From Chlorobiota bacterium (GTDB lineage: Bacteria > Bacteroidota > Ignavibacteria > OLB7), in NCBI GenBank assembly GCA_016700335.1, contig CP065014.1, positions 781,001 through 845,000 on the forward strand: DNA of 64,000 nucleotides, in the 5' to 3' direction. Position numbers and translations under genes: made by a program. The notes beneath the pieces were generated by a model, which made no database searches, was not told the origin of the DNA, and saw only the letters and a program-made list of their open reading frames with translations. Positions 25,957-36,483 of the stretch are shown piece after piece (within the stretch, counting starts at the first letter, position 1; every line of letters begins with the position of its first letter).

Positions 25957-28900
25957 GTTGTTATTTGCTTTCAAAATGATATTTTTAATATCATCCACTA
26001 AGTTTTCTAAAAATAAAGAAGTGTTGTGATTTGCTTTCAAAGTGATATTTTTAATATCCAGTGCAGGCACGGCATCAATTGAAGTGGTGTTGTGATTTGC
26101 TTTCAAAGTGATATTTTTAATATCAAACACAATCAAACAAATAAGAGATTTAGTGTTGTGATTTGCTTTCAAAGTGATATTTTTAATATCATGAATAGCC
26201 ATAACAAATCTCCCTACAGGGTTGTGATTTGCTTTCAAAGTGATATTTTTAATATCTTGAATCAAACCAAACAATTTATGTCGAGCGTTGTGATTTGCTT
26301 TCAAAGTGATATTTTTAATATCCCAATCTCTGAAAGTTCTTTTACCGTTGGAGTTGTGATTTGCTTTCAAAGTGATATTTTTAATATCAATTTAAACCTT
26401 TTAGTTCTGACAGCAACTGTTGTGATTTGCTTTCAAAGTGATATTTTTAATATCAACCAACACCATATATTTTCTCTTTAGTCCGTTGTGATTTGCTTTC
26501 AAAGTGATATTTTTAATATCAAAAGTCCAGTTATTTTGACAAAGGCATTTGTTGTGATTTGCTTTCAAAGTGATATTTTTAATATCGTTTATTATTTCAT
26601 TTGCAATTTTATTGTTGTTGTGATTTGCTTTCAAAGTGATATTTTTAATATCTTCAATCAAATTTTGATTACAAATATTCTCGTTGTGATTTGCTTTCAA
26701 AGTGATATTTTTAATATCAGTAAGCGAGTGCCAAGCTTATGACTGTATGTTGTGATTTGCTTTCAAAGTGATATTTTTAATTTCAACGCTTACCTCGCCT
26801 AAAGTTCCATCGTCGTTGTGATTTGCTTTCAAAGTGATATTTTTAATATCAAGTCTTCTATTCCTGCCCCCCAGTTGTTCGTTGTGATTTGCTTTCAAAG
26901 TGATATTTTTAATATCTCGCTCTTCAATTTCCTCGACCATTGCATCGTTGTGATTTGCTTTCAAAGTGATATTTTTAATATCTTGGTATGTTTCGCCTGC
27001 ACTTTACAAATCGTTGTGATTTGCTTTCAAAGTGATATTTTTAATATCGCGAAAAAATTGAAGGCAAAAAAATACAATGTTGTGATTTGCTTTCAAAGTG
27101 ATATTTTTAATATCTAAATTTTGATTAATCCATTCCATATATTTGTTGTGATTTGCTTTCAAAGTGATATTTTTAATATCAAGTTGTAAATTTTAAACCA
27201 CTTCCAGTCTGTTGTGATTTGCTTTCAAAGTGATATTTTTAATATCTTAGGAAGTTTATTAAAACAAAAGGAACTAGTTGTGATTTGCTTTCAAAGTGAT
27301 ATTTTTAATATCAAATATCACCATTTAACGCGATCCAATAGAGTTGTGATTTGCTTTCAAAGTGATATTTTTAATATCTTTTAAAATAAATTTAAATGGT
27401 ATGTTTGTGTTGTGATTTGCTTTCAAAGTGATATTTTTAATATCGACCCACCCCGTAACTGCACAGCTCAGCCAGTTGTGATTTGCTTTCAAAGTGATAT
27501 TTTTAATATCAAAACAAAGGTGAATAAAATGACAAACACAGTTGTGATTTGCTTTCAAAGTGATATTTTTAATATCCTGCTGAATACGGAATGCCACAAA
27601 GAAGAAGTTGTGATTTGCTTTCAAAGTGATATTTTTAATATCTATCTCTATTTTCAAAATTACAGCCTAACAAGTTGTGATTTGCTTTCAAAGTGATATT
27701 TTTAATATCTTAGGATTTGATATGAAGTGCTATTTGTTGGTTGTGATTTGCTTTCAAAGTGATATTTTTAATATCAAACAATAAAATAGATCCAATTGCA
27801 AATAAGTTGTGATTTGCTTTCAAAGTGATATTTTTAATATCACTTGAGTTGTTGCAACATCGCCAATATATGTTGTGATTTGCTTTCAAAGTGATATTTT
27901 TAATATCATTGCACCTTATTTATTGTTTTAAAGTGTTGTTGTGATTTGCTTTCAAAGTGATATTTTTAATATCCATAGACGAAAAATGTCCACGTGGCAA
28001 ATGGTTGTGATTTGCTTTCAAAGTGATATTTTTAATATCTCAAATTATTATTTGATAATTCAGTATGTAGTTGTGATTTGCTTTCAAAGTGATATTTTTA
28101 ATATCTATTTTTAAATGGTATTGAGAAGGTTAGGGTTGTGATTTGCTTTCAAAGTGATATTTTTAATATCACTTCCCCAATTGTTAACTCCCTTTCATTT
28201 GTTGTGATTTGCTTTCAAAGTGATATTTTTAATATCCTTTTTTAAAACTTGCAATAACTTCGAGTGGTTGTGATTTGCTTTCAAAGTGATATTTTTAATA
28301 TCTAATATAACTCCATTTGTTACAACGCAGGCGTTGTGATTTGCTTTCAAAGTGATATTTTTAATATCAAAAAGTTATTGAAATCGATAGGTTTAACGGT
28401 TGTGATTTGCTTTCAAAGTGATATTTTTAATATCCAAACAAACAAACAAACAAAATGAGCGAGTGTTGTGATTTGCTTTCAAAGTGATATTTTTAATATC
28501 TCCCACAATGAACTTGCATGAGACCATGATGTTGTGATTTGCTTTCAAAGTGATATTTTTAATATCATTTGCTTTAGGGTCATCAAATTGCAATCCGTTG
28601 TGATTTGCTTTCAAAGTGATATTTTTAATATCGGAACAGAAAAAATTTAGGAGATATTATTTGTTGTGATTTGCTTTCAAAGTGATATTTTTAATATCTA
28701 AAAATTGTGGATGCGAATATTCCTCGTGTTGTGATTTGCTTTCAAAGTGATATTTTTAATATCTGTGAACCGTATCCACCCATAAAGCTGTGTGTTGTGA
28801 TTTGCTTTCAAAGTGATATTTTTAATATCGCGGTCTAAAATTTACAACTTTAGGAGTGCGTTGTGATTTGCTTTCAAAGTGATATTTTTAATATCTAAAT

Positions 28901-30892
28901 TGTATTTGTAAGCTATTATATTTTTGTTGTGATTTGCTTTCAAAGTGATATTTTTAATATCTTTAAAAATGTTTTAAAGAGTAATAAAATGTGTTGTGAT
29001 TTGCTTTCAAAGTGATATTTTTAATATCAAATAGTAAATGGGATTAACAATACAACTAGTTGTGATTTGCTTTCAAAGTGATATTTTTAATATCAACTTT
29101 CGCTAAAAGTTGCGAGCATATCATGTTGTGATTTGCTTTCAAAGTGATATTTTTAATATCATATATAAACATTTAAGAAAGAAAGAAGAAGTTGTGATTT
29201 GCTTTCAAAGTGATATTTTTAATATCTCATTTGTAAAAAATATACTTAAGGACGTGTGTTGTGATTTGCTTTCAAAGTGATATTTTTTAATATCAGCTGT
29301 CATTTTGAATTGCAGCCCCACTTGGTTGTGATTTGCTTTCAAAGTGATATTTTTAATATCAACCTCCGCCGATGTAAGTTTGATTTGTACGTTGTGATTT
29401 GCTTTCAAAGTGATATTTTTAATATCCATCTTTCCGTCTTCAATTAATTTAAGAAGTTGTGATTTGCTTTCAAAGTGATATTTTTAATATCCATTTGCAG
29501 GGAGAATCAACTTCACTCGCCGTTGTGATTTGCTTTCAAAGTGATATTTTTAATATCTAAAAATATTGAGAATACAATTGAACAACTGTTGTGATTTGCT
29601 TTCAAAGTGATATTTTTAATATCAAATGAATGAAACAACTACAGACGTAACAAGTTGTGATTTGCTTTCAAAGTGATATTTTTAATATCTATTAACGAAA
29701 ACTGTCCACGAGACAAATGGTTGTGATTTGCTTTCAAAGTGATATTTTTAATATCTTCAATTTTATCTAATTTGATGAAAGTTGTGTTGTGATTTGCTTT
29801 CAAAGTGATATTTTTAATATCGTAATGATTTCAAAGAGTATTTACTCACTAGTTGTGATTTGCTTTCAAAGTGATATTTTTAATATCCTCGCAAAATATA
29901 AGTTTAAACGATACCGGTTGTGATTTGCTTTCAAAGTGATATTTTTAATATCAGAGAAACAATTTGAAGGTAGGTATTCAGTGTTGTGATTTGCTTTCAA
30001 AGTGATATTTTTAATATCCAATTAGTTTAAGAATAACATCAATATATTGTTGTGATTTGCTTTCAAAGTGATATTTTTAATATCTTTAAAAGGTTGGCGA
30101 AAAGTTACGCATTTTAGTTGTGATTTGCTTTCAAAGTGATATTTTTAATATCTAAATCGTAAATCTAGCAGATATTTCACAGTTGTGATTTGCTTTCAAA
30201 GTGATATTTTTAATATCTGATGGCGAATTAACGCCTATAAATTCGTTGTTGTGATTTGCTTTCAAAGTGATATTTTTAATATCTTAGAGAATCAGATTAA
30301 AACTACTAAACGGTTGTGATTTGCTTTCAAAGTGATATTTTTAATATCTGGCGATGTTGCGACAACTCAAGTAATCGAGTTGTGATTTGCTTTCAAAGTG
30401 ATATTTTTAATATCAGTTCCATTAATTATTCTTCGAGCGTCTGTTGTGATTTGCTTTCAAAGTGATATTTTTAATATCGATTAAAGCATTATTAATGCCT
30501 TTTGTTGTGATTTGCTTTCAAAGTGATATTTTTTAATATTTATTTGCTTTCAAAGTGATATTTTTAATATTAAAAAATTGCATTCAATTATTGTTGTGAT
30601 TTGCTTTCAAAGTGATATTTTTAATATCTTTGTTTATAAGGCAATAAAGTTCTTTTTCGTTGTGATTTGCTTTCAAAGTGATATTTTTAATATCATATTT
30701 TTATTCCTGAATACTATAACTGCAAGTTGTGATTTGCTTTCAAAGTGATATTTTTAATATCTGATTTGTATTTACATTTATTGTCGATGGGTTGTGATTT
30801 GCTTTCAAAGTGATATTTTTAATATCAGATAATATTATTAAGAATAATATTATAGCGTTGTGATTTGCTTTCAAAGTGATATTTTTAATATC
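25957..30892 (+). CRISPR. Type II-C CRISPR array, about 76 repeats
   Basis: A 36-nt repeat beginning GTTGTGATTTGC and ending in the hairpin GATATTTTTAATATC, with ~30-nt spacers at a 66-bp period; I count about 76 repeat units and 74 spacers. The plus strand is the crRNA strand, because GTTGTGATTTGCTT pairs with the tracrRNA anti-repeat and a terminator follows the array. Variants: the first repeat has two substitutions (25957-25992), 26749-26784 ends AATTTC, 29258-29294 has an extra T, and 30504-30571 is a 37-nt repeat fused directly to a 31-nt truncated repeat without a spacer. Each repeat contains a promoter-like TTG-N19-TATTTTTA. No leader precedes the first repeat. Confidence 0.98.
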
Positions 30893-30899
30893 TTACTTG

Positions 30900-30940
30900 C
30901 GCCGAAAACCGCATTAAACCGTGGGTTTCGGCGTTTTTTT
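30900..30940 (+). terminator. Intrinsic terminator after the CRISPR array
   Basis: CGCCGAAAACC (30900-30910) pairs with GGGTTTCGGCG (30923-30933), one mismatch, followed by T7 on the plus strand. It begins 7 nt after the last repeat and would end array transcripts before they run into the convergent cas genes. It independently supports plus-strand transcription of the array. Confidence 0.85.
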
Positions 30941-31003
30941 AAACAAAAAAATGATGATTATACTGAAAATAAGTTCGCTAGTAATCAATTTTTTCAATCC
31001 TAT

Positions 31004-31351
31004 TTAAAACATTTCTAATTGTTGTGGTATATCAGGGCAATCAACTTCTTCTCTTCCAGCAAAAAATTCCATATCTGAAAATTGCTTATCTGTAATTCTA
31101 AAAATCATTACTTCACCTGCTGGTGGCAAATTAGATTTAACTCTATTTACATGAACTATTGAATTTTCATAGCTTCCGCAGTGCCTTGAATAAATAGAAA
31201 ATTGAACCATTGCAAATCCATCTTTCAGTAATGCCTTCCTAAAATTAGTATAGTTTTTCCTATTTTGTTTTGTTTCAGTTGGCAAATCAAAAAATACAAA
31301 TACCCACATAATTCTATAAAGGCTTAATCGTTGTGATTGGTCGTTTTTCAA
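31004..31351 (-). CDS. cas2: CRISPR-associated endoribonuclease Cas2
   Basis: 115 residues, the usual size of type II Cas2. The first strand with its catalytic-type Asp is visible as RIMWVFVFFDLPTET, followed by the ferredoxin-like pattern (FRKALLKDGFAMVQFSIYSR) seen in this family. With Cas1 it forms the spacer-integration complex. It starts 13 nt after cas1 ends and its stop lies 64 nt from the array terminator. Last gene of the cas9-cas1-cas2 operon. Confidence 0.95.
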   Translation of the reverse strand: MKNDQSQRLSLYRIMWVFVFFDLPTETKQNRKNYTNFRKALLKDGFAMVQFSIYSRHCGSYENSIVHVNRVKSNLPPAGEVMIFRITDKQFSDMEFFAGREEVDCPDIPQQLEMF

Positions 31352-31364
31352 ATAAGTAAAAATG

Positions 31365-32279
31365 TTAATAATGAAATTGAGGATATACTAATTTTCTAGT
31401 TTTACCCAAAAAGCATTTTGCCAAACTTGAAGTTGTTTTATTTGTTGCAATTAACAAAGGACTTTTTTCATTGTTGATTTCAATATCCATAACTGGAATA
31501 ATTAATAATTTTGATTTCAAGTTTTTATCTAATTCAGCAGGTATATCACCATCAAATTCAGTAACAATATCTAACACTAATTTGTCAACATAGGGCCTGT
31601 ATGGTTCCATTATATCATCTGCCAAGCACATAGGGTTATATTTATTTTTATGGTGTATTCCTAAAGCTGGAAGCAAGCCAGAGCCAACAATTGAACGTGC
31701 AATAACTGAACGCAGAATTGCATAACCATAATTTAATAAATGATTAGGAGGGCTTCCAAACCTTCTTCTTTTAAAATCAGAATCATTGCCAAAAAATTTT
31801 CTCCAATAAATATTTGCTGCTCTTCCTTCGGTGTTAGTTGTATCACCGCTTTTAACTTCTTTTAACAATTCCTTAAGTGCATTAGAATTTTCCCCTGCAT
31901 ATTCCAATGATTTTGCTTGATTAAATATCTTTGATTTTACTGTTTGTTGCCAAAGTTGCTTGGTGAGTGGCTCTGTGGCTGAAACTTGAGATCTAAGCGT
32001 TTCAGAAAAAGTTGTATGCCCCTCAAATGGGAGCATAAGCCCAGATGGAATATGCTTACTATTGCAAATTAAAACGAGAGTATTGTTTTCAATTAATCTG
32101 TTCATTGCCCCATGCGAAATCATTACTTGGTAATGGTCAATTTCAACCAAACCAATATCTTCAATTGGAATCACTTTTGTTTCCCCTTTATTTTCTCCAC
32201 TTGTAAATTCAATTAAAAGCTGTTCATCTTTTGTTTTGAGCAGTGCTGGGTTCCCAATATAAATTACTCGTTTAATCAT
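31365..32279 (-). CDS. cas1: CRISPR-associated integrase Cas1 (type II)
   Basis: 304 residues with the type II start (MIKRVIYIGNPALLKTKDEQ) and beta-rich N-terminal domain. Catalytic-region residues are visible as E151 (TEGRAANIYW), the histidines of IHHKNKYNP (H209/H210) and the acidic pair of LADDIMEPYRP (D221/D222). It integrates new spacers with Cas2. It lies 143 nt downstream of cas9. With no csn2 or cas4 present, the locus is subtype II-C. Confidence 0.96.
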   Translation of the reverse strand: MIKRVIYIGNPALLKTKDEQLLIEFTSGENKGETKVIPIEDIGLVEIDHYQVMISHGAMNRLIENNTLVLICNSKHIPSGLMLPFEGHTTFSETLRSQVSATEPLTKQLWQQTVKSKIFNQAKSLEYAGENSNALKELLKEVKSGDTTNTEGRAANIYWRKFFGNDSDFKRRRFGSPPNHLLNYGYAILRSVIARSIVGSGLLPALGIHHKNKYNPMCLADDIMEPYRPYVDKLVLDIVTEFDGDIPAELDKNLKSKLLIIPVMDIEINNEKSPLLIATNKTTSSLAKCFLGKTRKLVYPQFHY

Positions 32280-32422
32280 TGCAATTTTTTAAACAAACTA
32301 ATCTAATTCTATAATTCAATTCTTTTAGCAAAAAAATTGTAATTTTTAGTTTCTGTTGTTAAAAAAAAATAGGAATGAAAATAATTTCACCCCTATAAAT
32401 AATGTAATTGATTTAAATAATA

Positions 32423-35400
32423 TTAATCCCCAATTTTAATTATATCACCCAAATGATTTAGTTTAATTTTATAAACATCTTGAAAATATTTTAAACTACT
32501 TATACTTTTCATTGAAAAATCAACATTAATATCAATAGTTGTTTGAAATTGATGCCTAAAAACATATTGTCCCTTACTCATTTTTTGTACTCTAAACAAA
32601 TGTTTAGCAATAATTTTTCTGTTGCTAAAGTCATTTAGGTCTAATTCAAATGGGTTTAAGCCAATTAAAACCAAGTCATTCTTTTGCAACGAATATTTAT
32701 ATTTTAAATCTTCAGTCAAATCCTTTTTATCTATAATTGGGTAAATTGTTCCAGTTGTGTGCAAGTTAGACAAACAATTTTGAGTTGCCTCAAAAAAAGA
32801 AACAACTTTCTCAGCAAAGTTCCCATCATTATCAGAGTATATTATTGAATGGTGGTTCCCCTTAGTGTAAGCGTAACCAAACCCTTCACTTCTTTTTAAT
32901 TGAATCAAACTTCCATTATCTTCAACCCTAACTCTTTTAACTGGCAATTTTTTTGCTTTGTCAATATAAATCAAATTGTTTGCATAATCCTTAAACGCAG
33001 CTTTAATATTTCCACCAGAATTTTTTATCCTTTCTCTTACTAACCTTTGAATTTTTTTATCAATTATTTTTTCAACTTGGGGTGGAGTAATAGAATCGTT
33101 CAAGCCTATCTTTTTTGTGTATAAGTAATTCCACATAACAGCGGTTTCAATTTCAATTCCATTAATTATAATGGGTTTTTTCTTTAAAGATTTAATTGCT
33201 AAAGATGGGTTTGAATTGTTATCATCAAGAATTGAGTTAACAGATTTTTTGAGTAAATCAGAAACAATTTTATCAGGCTCATTAAAAGCCTCTTTAATTT
33301 TAACAACTTTATATTGTTTAATCTGTCCTAAAATAGTTTCTTCATGCAGACTTCCACGAGGAGACCAAGTAATTTGTTCTTTAGTCCCATTTTTAGTTTT
33401 GAATCTATTCACTTTACGGCTCATTACCTTGCTTGAAGGCTTTTTATAAGAGACTAAAATAGATTCTAAAAATTCTTTAGCTCTGTATCTTAAATTTCTA
33501 ATTGGTTCAGTAATATTATAACTTGATTCTTTTAAATCTTTATATGTTGCATAATCTTTGTTTAAATTATTGAGCCTAAAGATATGAGAATCAGTAGTTA
33601 AAGCAACAATTAAAGCATCAACAGCATGATGCCTTTGGTCACTTCTTTTTGTAAAGTCTTTAATAACTTCTTTATTGTGAGTAACTTGAACTTTATCTTT
33701 AACTTCAATAATTTCAGTTAAACTTACTCTTTTATAATCTTCAAAATTAATTTCATTTAGCAAATCATTAAGTTTCCATCTATCTTTTAGAAAATCAGTA
33801 ACAGAACCAGTAGTAGTTTTTACAGAACCGCAAATTTGTTTTAATCTATTAACAACTTCAACAGAAATGTATTGTGTGTCTTTAAGTTGCCTTGCAACAA
33901 AATCATCTGGAATATTTTCTCCTTCACATAAAAGATTATCTAATTTTGTTTTGCTAATTTTATTATCATAAAAAAGTCTTTTAGTTTCGTTTTTAAATCT
34001 AACTATTTCAGTATCATTTTTAGTTGACATATAATCAAAAGCAGTCATTTGATTTTTGACTCTGTTTTCGTCCATGTAAGCTAAAATCAAGTTGCTCATA
34101 GCATTGCTAAAAGCTCTTGACTTAGGTAGAATATGTTCAATTTCAGCTTTACCATTATACACATCTACAAATGGAATATTGTTCCCAGAGTACAAGCATT
34201 TTTTATCAGTTTCAACCCAAAGTCTGTAACGTTTTAAATCTCTGCTATTCACTCTTTTAAAGTTATGGTCATTAATTAATATAGATTTTATTTTACTGTT
34301 TTCTGACTCTAATTCTCTGTTAGATTTATCTATATATGCTCTTTTTTTAGCATTATTTTTCAGCTCACGAGCAAGCTCTACTCTAATCTCGGCAGGATGA
34401 CCATATTTTTTAATAATTGCATTTACAACATTTGCAGTTTGATTCAAAATTTGTTCAACCACAGGGTTTCTTAATTCATTAGGCTTTATATTTGGCATAA
34501 AATCTAACAAATCAATAACCTCTTTGTTTACTTCAGGAGTATGGTTATAACCAACTTGCAAGCATGCTTTATCATAGTGCAAACCTTCATTTAAAAATGG
34601 CAAAAGTTTTTTAATTGCTTTACTACTTAGGCTTCCATAATCTGAAGTAAATTTAATACTCTCAGCAATTATCTTACTTTCATCAGCACTAAATTTAAAA
34701 TGTTTAATTAAAGAATTGCAAATTTCTTCATCTGTTTGTAGGCTATAAGTAATGTGCCACAGCTGATACAAACCATTTTTTTCTTCTTCAATAAATGGAT
34801 CGAATTGTAAATATTGTTCTGGTTTTTTTACACCAGCTTTTACCAATGCTTTATATAAAATTATAAGAGTTTTATTCCCTTCAATTTTAGGGTAATTAAT
34901 AGTAAATAAATTTTTATTTAATTTTAAAAGTTTGAATAAATTTGATGAAGTTAAGTTCCCAGTTTTATCCAATTCATCAGGATTATGTAAAGCATTAAAA
35001 ATTATAATTCTTTCTTCAGAAGTTAAATTCCTTTTAGAATTATCTAGATTAGTAAGTTCAATATTATTTAACTGTTGATAAATTCTAAATAATTGAAAAT
35101 AAGGTGAAGACTTAGGCGTTGTTTTTCTTGGAGCTTCAAAAGTACAATTCCCAACTAAATGTTTAGCACTTTTTAATGGTCTTTGAAAATAAATAATTTC
35201 TTCTTTTATTTTTCTATATAAAGTATTTGCATTTTTTTTATGCAAACCACCAGTTAAAATATCTGGGTAAAATTCTTTTTGTTTGTTCCAAATAGTATCA
35301 AACTCATTAATATATTCTGCTCTAGGAAAAATATTTTGTTTGATTTGATAATCAGGATTATCTAATATTTTATTATAGAAATATTCTCCAATCGTTTTAT

Positions 35401-35884
35401 CTTGAACTTCCTTTTTAAGTTGATTAATTTTAATTAAATATTCACTTTTACTCTCTTCTGGTGCTTCAGATTTACGATTACTTAAGAATCCTCTTTTAGC
35501 ATTTAACATTAAAAATATTCTTCCAATTTCTTGTAAAGTTAATTTTTGACTTAATCCTTTTTTTCTTAAAGTAAAAAGCTCTAATTTTGAAGTATTTTTT
35601 AATAACTCATTATTAGGGTACATATTTAGTTTTAAAAGAACATCTTTCAATTTAGATCTTCTTAATTTGTAACGCTGTAAATTTCGCCTTGCAGACCTGC
35701 TACTTTGCCTGGCTTCATTTTTACTTGCAGTTTTCCCAGAAATGAAATTGCCATGAAAGTTAGGGTCTTGAGTTATAATTCTTACACCAGTTGTAATAAT
35801 TTTCGGTTCATCGTTTTCGATTAGTTCAATTAAAGCAAACCCAACTGAACCTACTCCAATATCTAAACCAAGAATTGTATTCAT
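32423..35884 (-). CDS. cas9: CRISPR effector nuclease Cas9 (type II-C)
   Basis: 1153 residues, in the compact II-C range. RuvC-I is ILGLDIGVGSVGFAL with D8; the Arg-rich bridge helix follows (about residues 55-85, ARQSSRSARRNLQRYKLRRS). RuvC-II has E503 (IRVELARELKNN). The HNH domain has EIEHILPKSRAFSNAMSNL with H584 and N607. RuvC-III is RHHAVDALIVAL with H752, H753 and D756. All catalytic positions are intact, so both strands of target DNA should be cut. The C-terminal ~250 residues would hold the PAM-interacting domain; the PAM cannot be read from sequence. It is transcribed divergently from the tracrRNA starting 87 bp upstream. Confidence 0.98.
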   Translation of the reverse strand: MNTILGLDIGVGSVGFALIELIENDEPKIITTGVRIITQDPNFHGNFISGKTASKNEARQSSRSARRNLQRYKLRRSKLKDVLLKLNMYPNNELLKNTSKLELFTLRKKGLSQKLTLQEIGRIFLMLNAKRGFLSNRKSEAPEESKSEYLIKINQLKKEVQDKTIGEYFYNKILDNPDYQIKQNIFPRAEYINEFDTIWNKQKEFYPDILTGGLHKKNANTLYRKIKEEIIYFQRPLKSAKHLVGNCTFEAPRKTTPKSSPYFQLFRIYQQLNNIELTNLDNSKRNLTSEERIIIFNALHNPDELDKTGNLTSSNLFKLLKLNKNLFTINYPKIEGNKTLIILYKALVKAGVKKPEQYLQFDPFIEEEKNGLYQLWHITYSLQTDEEICNSLIKHFKFSADESKIIAESIKFTSDYGSLSSKAIKKLLPFLNEGLHYDKACLQVGYNHTPEVNKEVIDLLDFMPNIKPNELRNPVVEQILNQTANVVNAIIKKYGHPAEIRVELARELKNNAKKRAYIDKSNRELESENSKIKSILINDHNFKRVNSRDLKRYRLWVETDKKCLYSGNNIPFVDVYNGKAEIEHILPKSRAFSNAMSNLILAYMDENRVKNQMTAFDYMSTKNDTEIVRFKNETKRLFYDNKISKTKLDNLLCEGENIPDDFVARQLKDTQYISVEVVNRLKQICGSVKTTTGSVTDFLKDRWKLNDLLNEINFEDYKRVSLTEIIEVKDKVQVTHNKEVIKDFTKRSDQRHHAVDALIVALTTDSHIFRLNNLNKDYATYKDLKESSYNITEPIRNLRYRAKEFLESILVSYKKPSSKVMSRKVNRFKTKNGTKEQITWSPRGSLHEETILGQIKQYKVVKIKEAFNEPDKIVSDLLKKSVNSILDDNNSNPSLAIKSLKKKPIIINGIEIETAVMWNYLYTKKIGLNDSITPPQVEKIIDKKIQRLVRERIKNSGGNIKAAFKDYANNLIYIDKAKKLPVKRVRVEDNGSLIQLKRSEGFGYAYTKGNHHSIIYSDNDGNFAEKVVSFFEATQNCLSNLHTTGTIYPIIDKKDLTEDLKYKYSLQKNDLVLIGLNPFELDLNDFSNRKIIAKHLFRVQKMSKGQYVFRHQFQTTIDINVDFSMKSISSLKYFQDVYKIKLNHLGDIIKIGD

Positions 35885-35970
35885 AATGAATTTTAAAAAG
35901 GTTAAAAATTATATTTAAGAAATTATTTGAAAAAATGAAATTAACATTACAAATTTAGTATATTTGTACC

Positions 35971-36054
35971 GAAGCAAATCACAATAAGGATTATTCCGTA
36001 GTGAAAACATTTAAGGCAGTCCCAATTAAGTAATTAGTTGGGATTGTTTGTTTC
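35971..36054 (+). ncRNA. tracrRNA, copy 1
   Basis: The anti-repeat GAAGCAAATCACAAT (35971-35985) pairs with the repeat start TTGTGATTTGCTT over 13 continuous bases. It is followed by the AAGGATTATTCC segment and a terminator hairpin (TCCCAATTAA / TTAGTTGGGA, about 36020-36043) ending in a T-rich run. A -7 box TATATTTG at 35959-35966 would place the start at the first anti-repeat base. A clear -33 box was not found. It guides Cas9 with crRNAs and, with RNase III, directs crRNA maturation. Confidence 0.93.
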
Positions 36055-36093
36055 TAAATTTCAGTATAATTAAATCAAGAAACATAAGTTTAG

Positions 36094-36483
36094 TTAAAAA
36101 ATATAACCTATTTCCCAAACATGCCCGAAAGGGTCTATTAATCTTCCAATTCTCCATACATTTTCAGTAGTCATTGGGCAAAGTAGAGTAGCACCATTCT
36201 TGATGGCATTATTGAAAAGGGAATCAGCATTTTTTGTGTTTAAAACTAACCTTACAATGCTACTTAATGAAGCAACTTTAGGTGAAACATCTGTATCATT
36301 ATCATTGTCACCAACCCAGAATTCAGCCCCTTCAATGGCAATTTGACAAATCAATTTATTAGTACCAATTTTATGCTTAATGCACACAACAGCACCAAAA
36401 TTAATAGTATAAAATTCAATAGCTTTTTCAGCATTGGAAACCACTAAAAATGGTTTAATAGTAGTTGAATTGTTTTGGTTCAA
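36094..36483 (-). CDS. VOC (glyoxalase/bleomycin-resistance fold) protein, copy 1
   Basis: 129 residues with the VOC beta-alpha-beta-beta-beta pattern: IKPFLVVSNAEKAIEFY at the start, a central AEFWVGDND and the typical end RLIDPFGHVWEIGYIF. These are features of small PhnB/glyoxalase-like proteins, metal-dependent enzymes or binding proteins of varied function. It is convergent with the tracrRNA (stop 40 nt from the tracrRNA end). The twin at 58140 differs at three residues (T to N, I to V, F to L). No known CRISPR role; the linkage could be chance. Confidence 0.85.
   Translation of the reverse strand: MNQNNSTTIKPFLVVSNAEKAIEFYTINFGAVVCIKHKIGTNKLICQIAIEGAEFWVGDNDNDTDVSPKVASLSSIVRLVLNTKNADSLFNNAIKNGATLLCPMTTENVWRIGRLIDPFGHVWEIGYIF

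Noticed and set aside
28440..28465. Spacer made mostly of CAAA repeats as a regulatory element
   Set aside because: Simple low-complexity spacer within the regular array; no further support.
25948..29429. Open reading frames of 70-140 codons on both strands with repeating DIKNITLKANHN or VVICFQSDIFNI
   Set aside because: They are translations of the CRISPR repeat, whose 66-bp period keeps a frame open; no ribosome binding sites or independent coding signal.
25957..30892. Self-targeting spacers
   Set aside because: No spacer was seen to match other sequence of this window; the rest of the genome is not available.
36094..36483. VOC protein as a new Cas accessory protein
   Set aside because: Position beside the tracrRNA and co-duplication are suggestive, but small VOC genes are common and nothing in the protein links it to nucleic acids; kept only as a question in the duplication finding.
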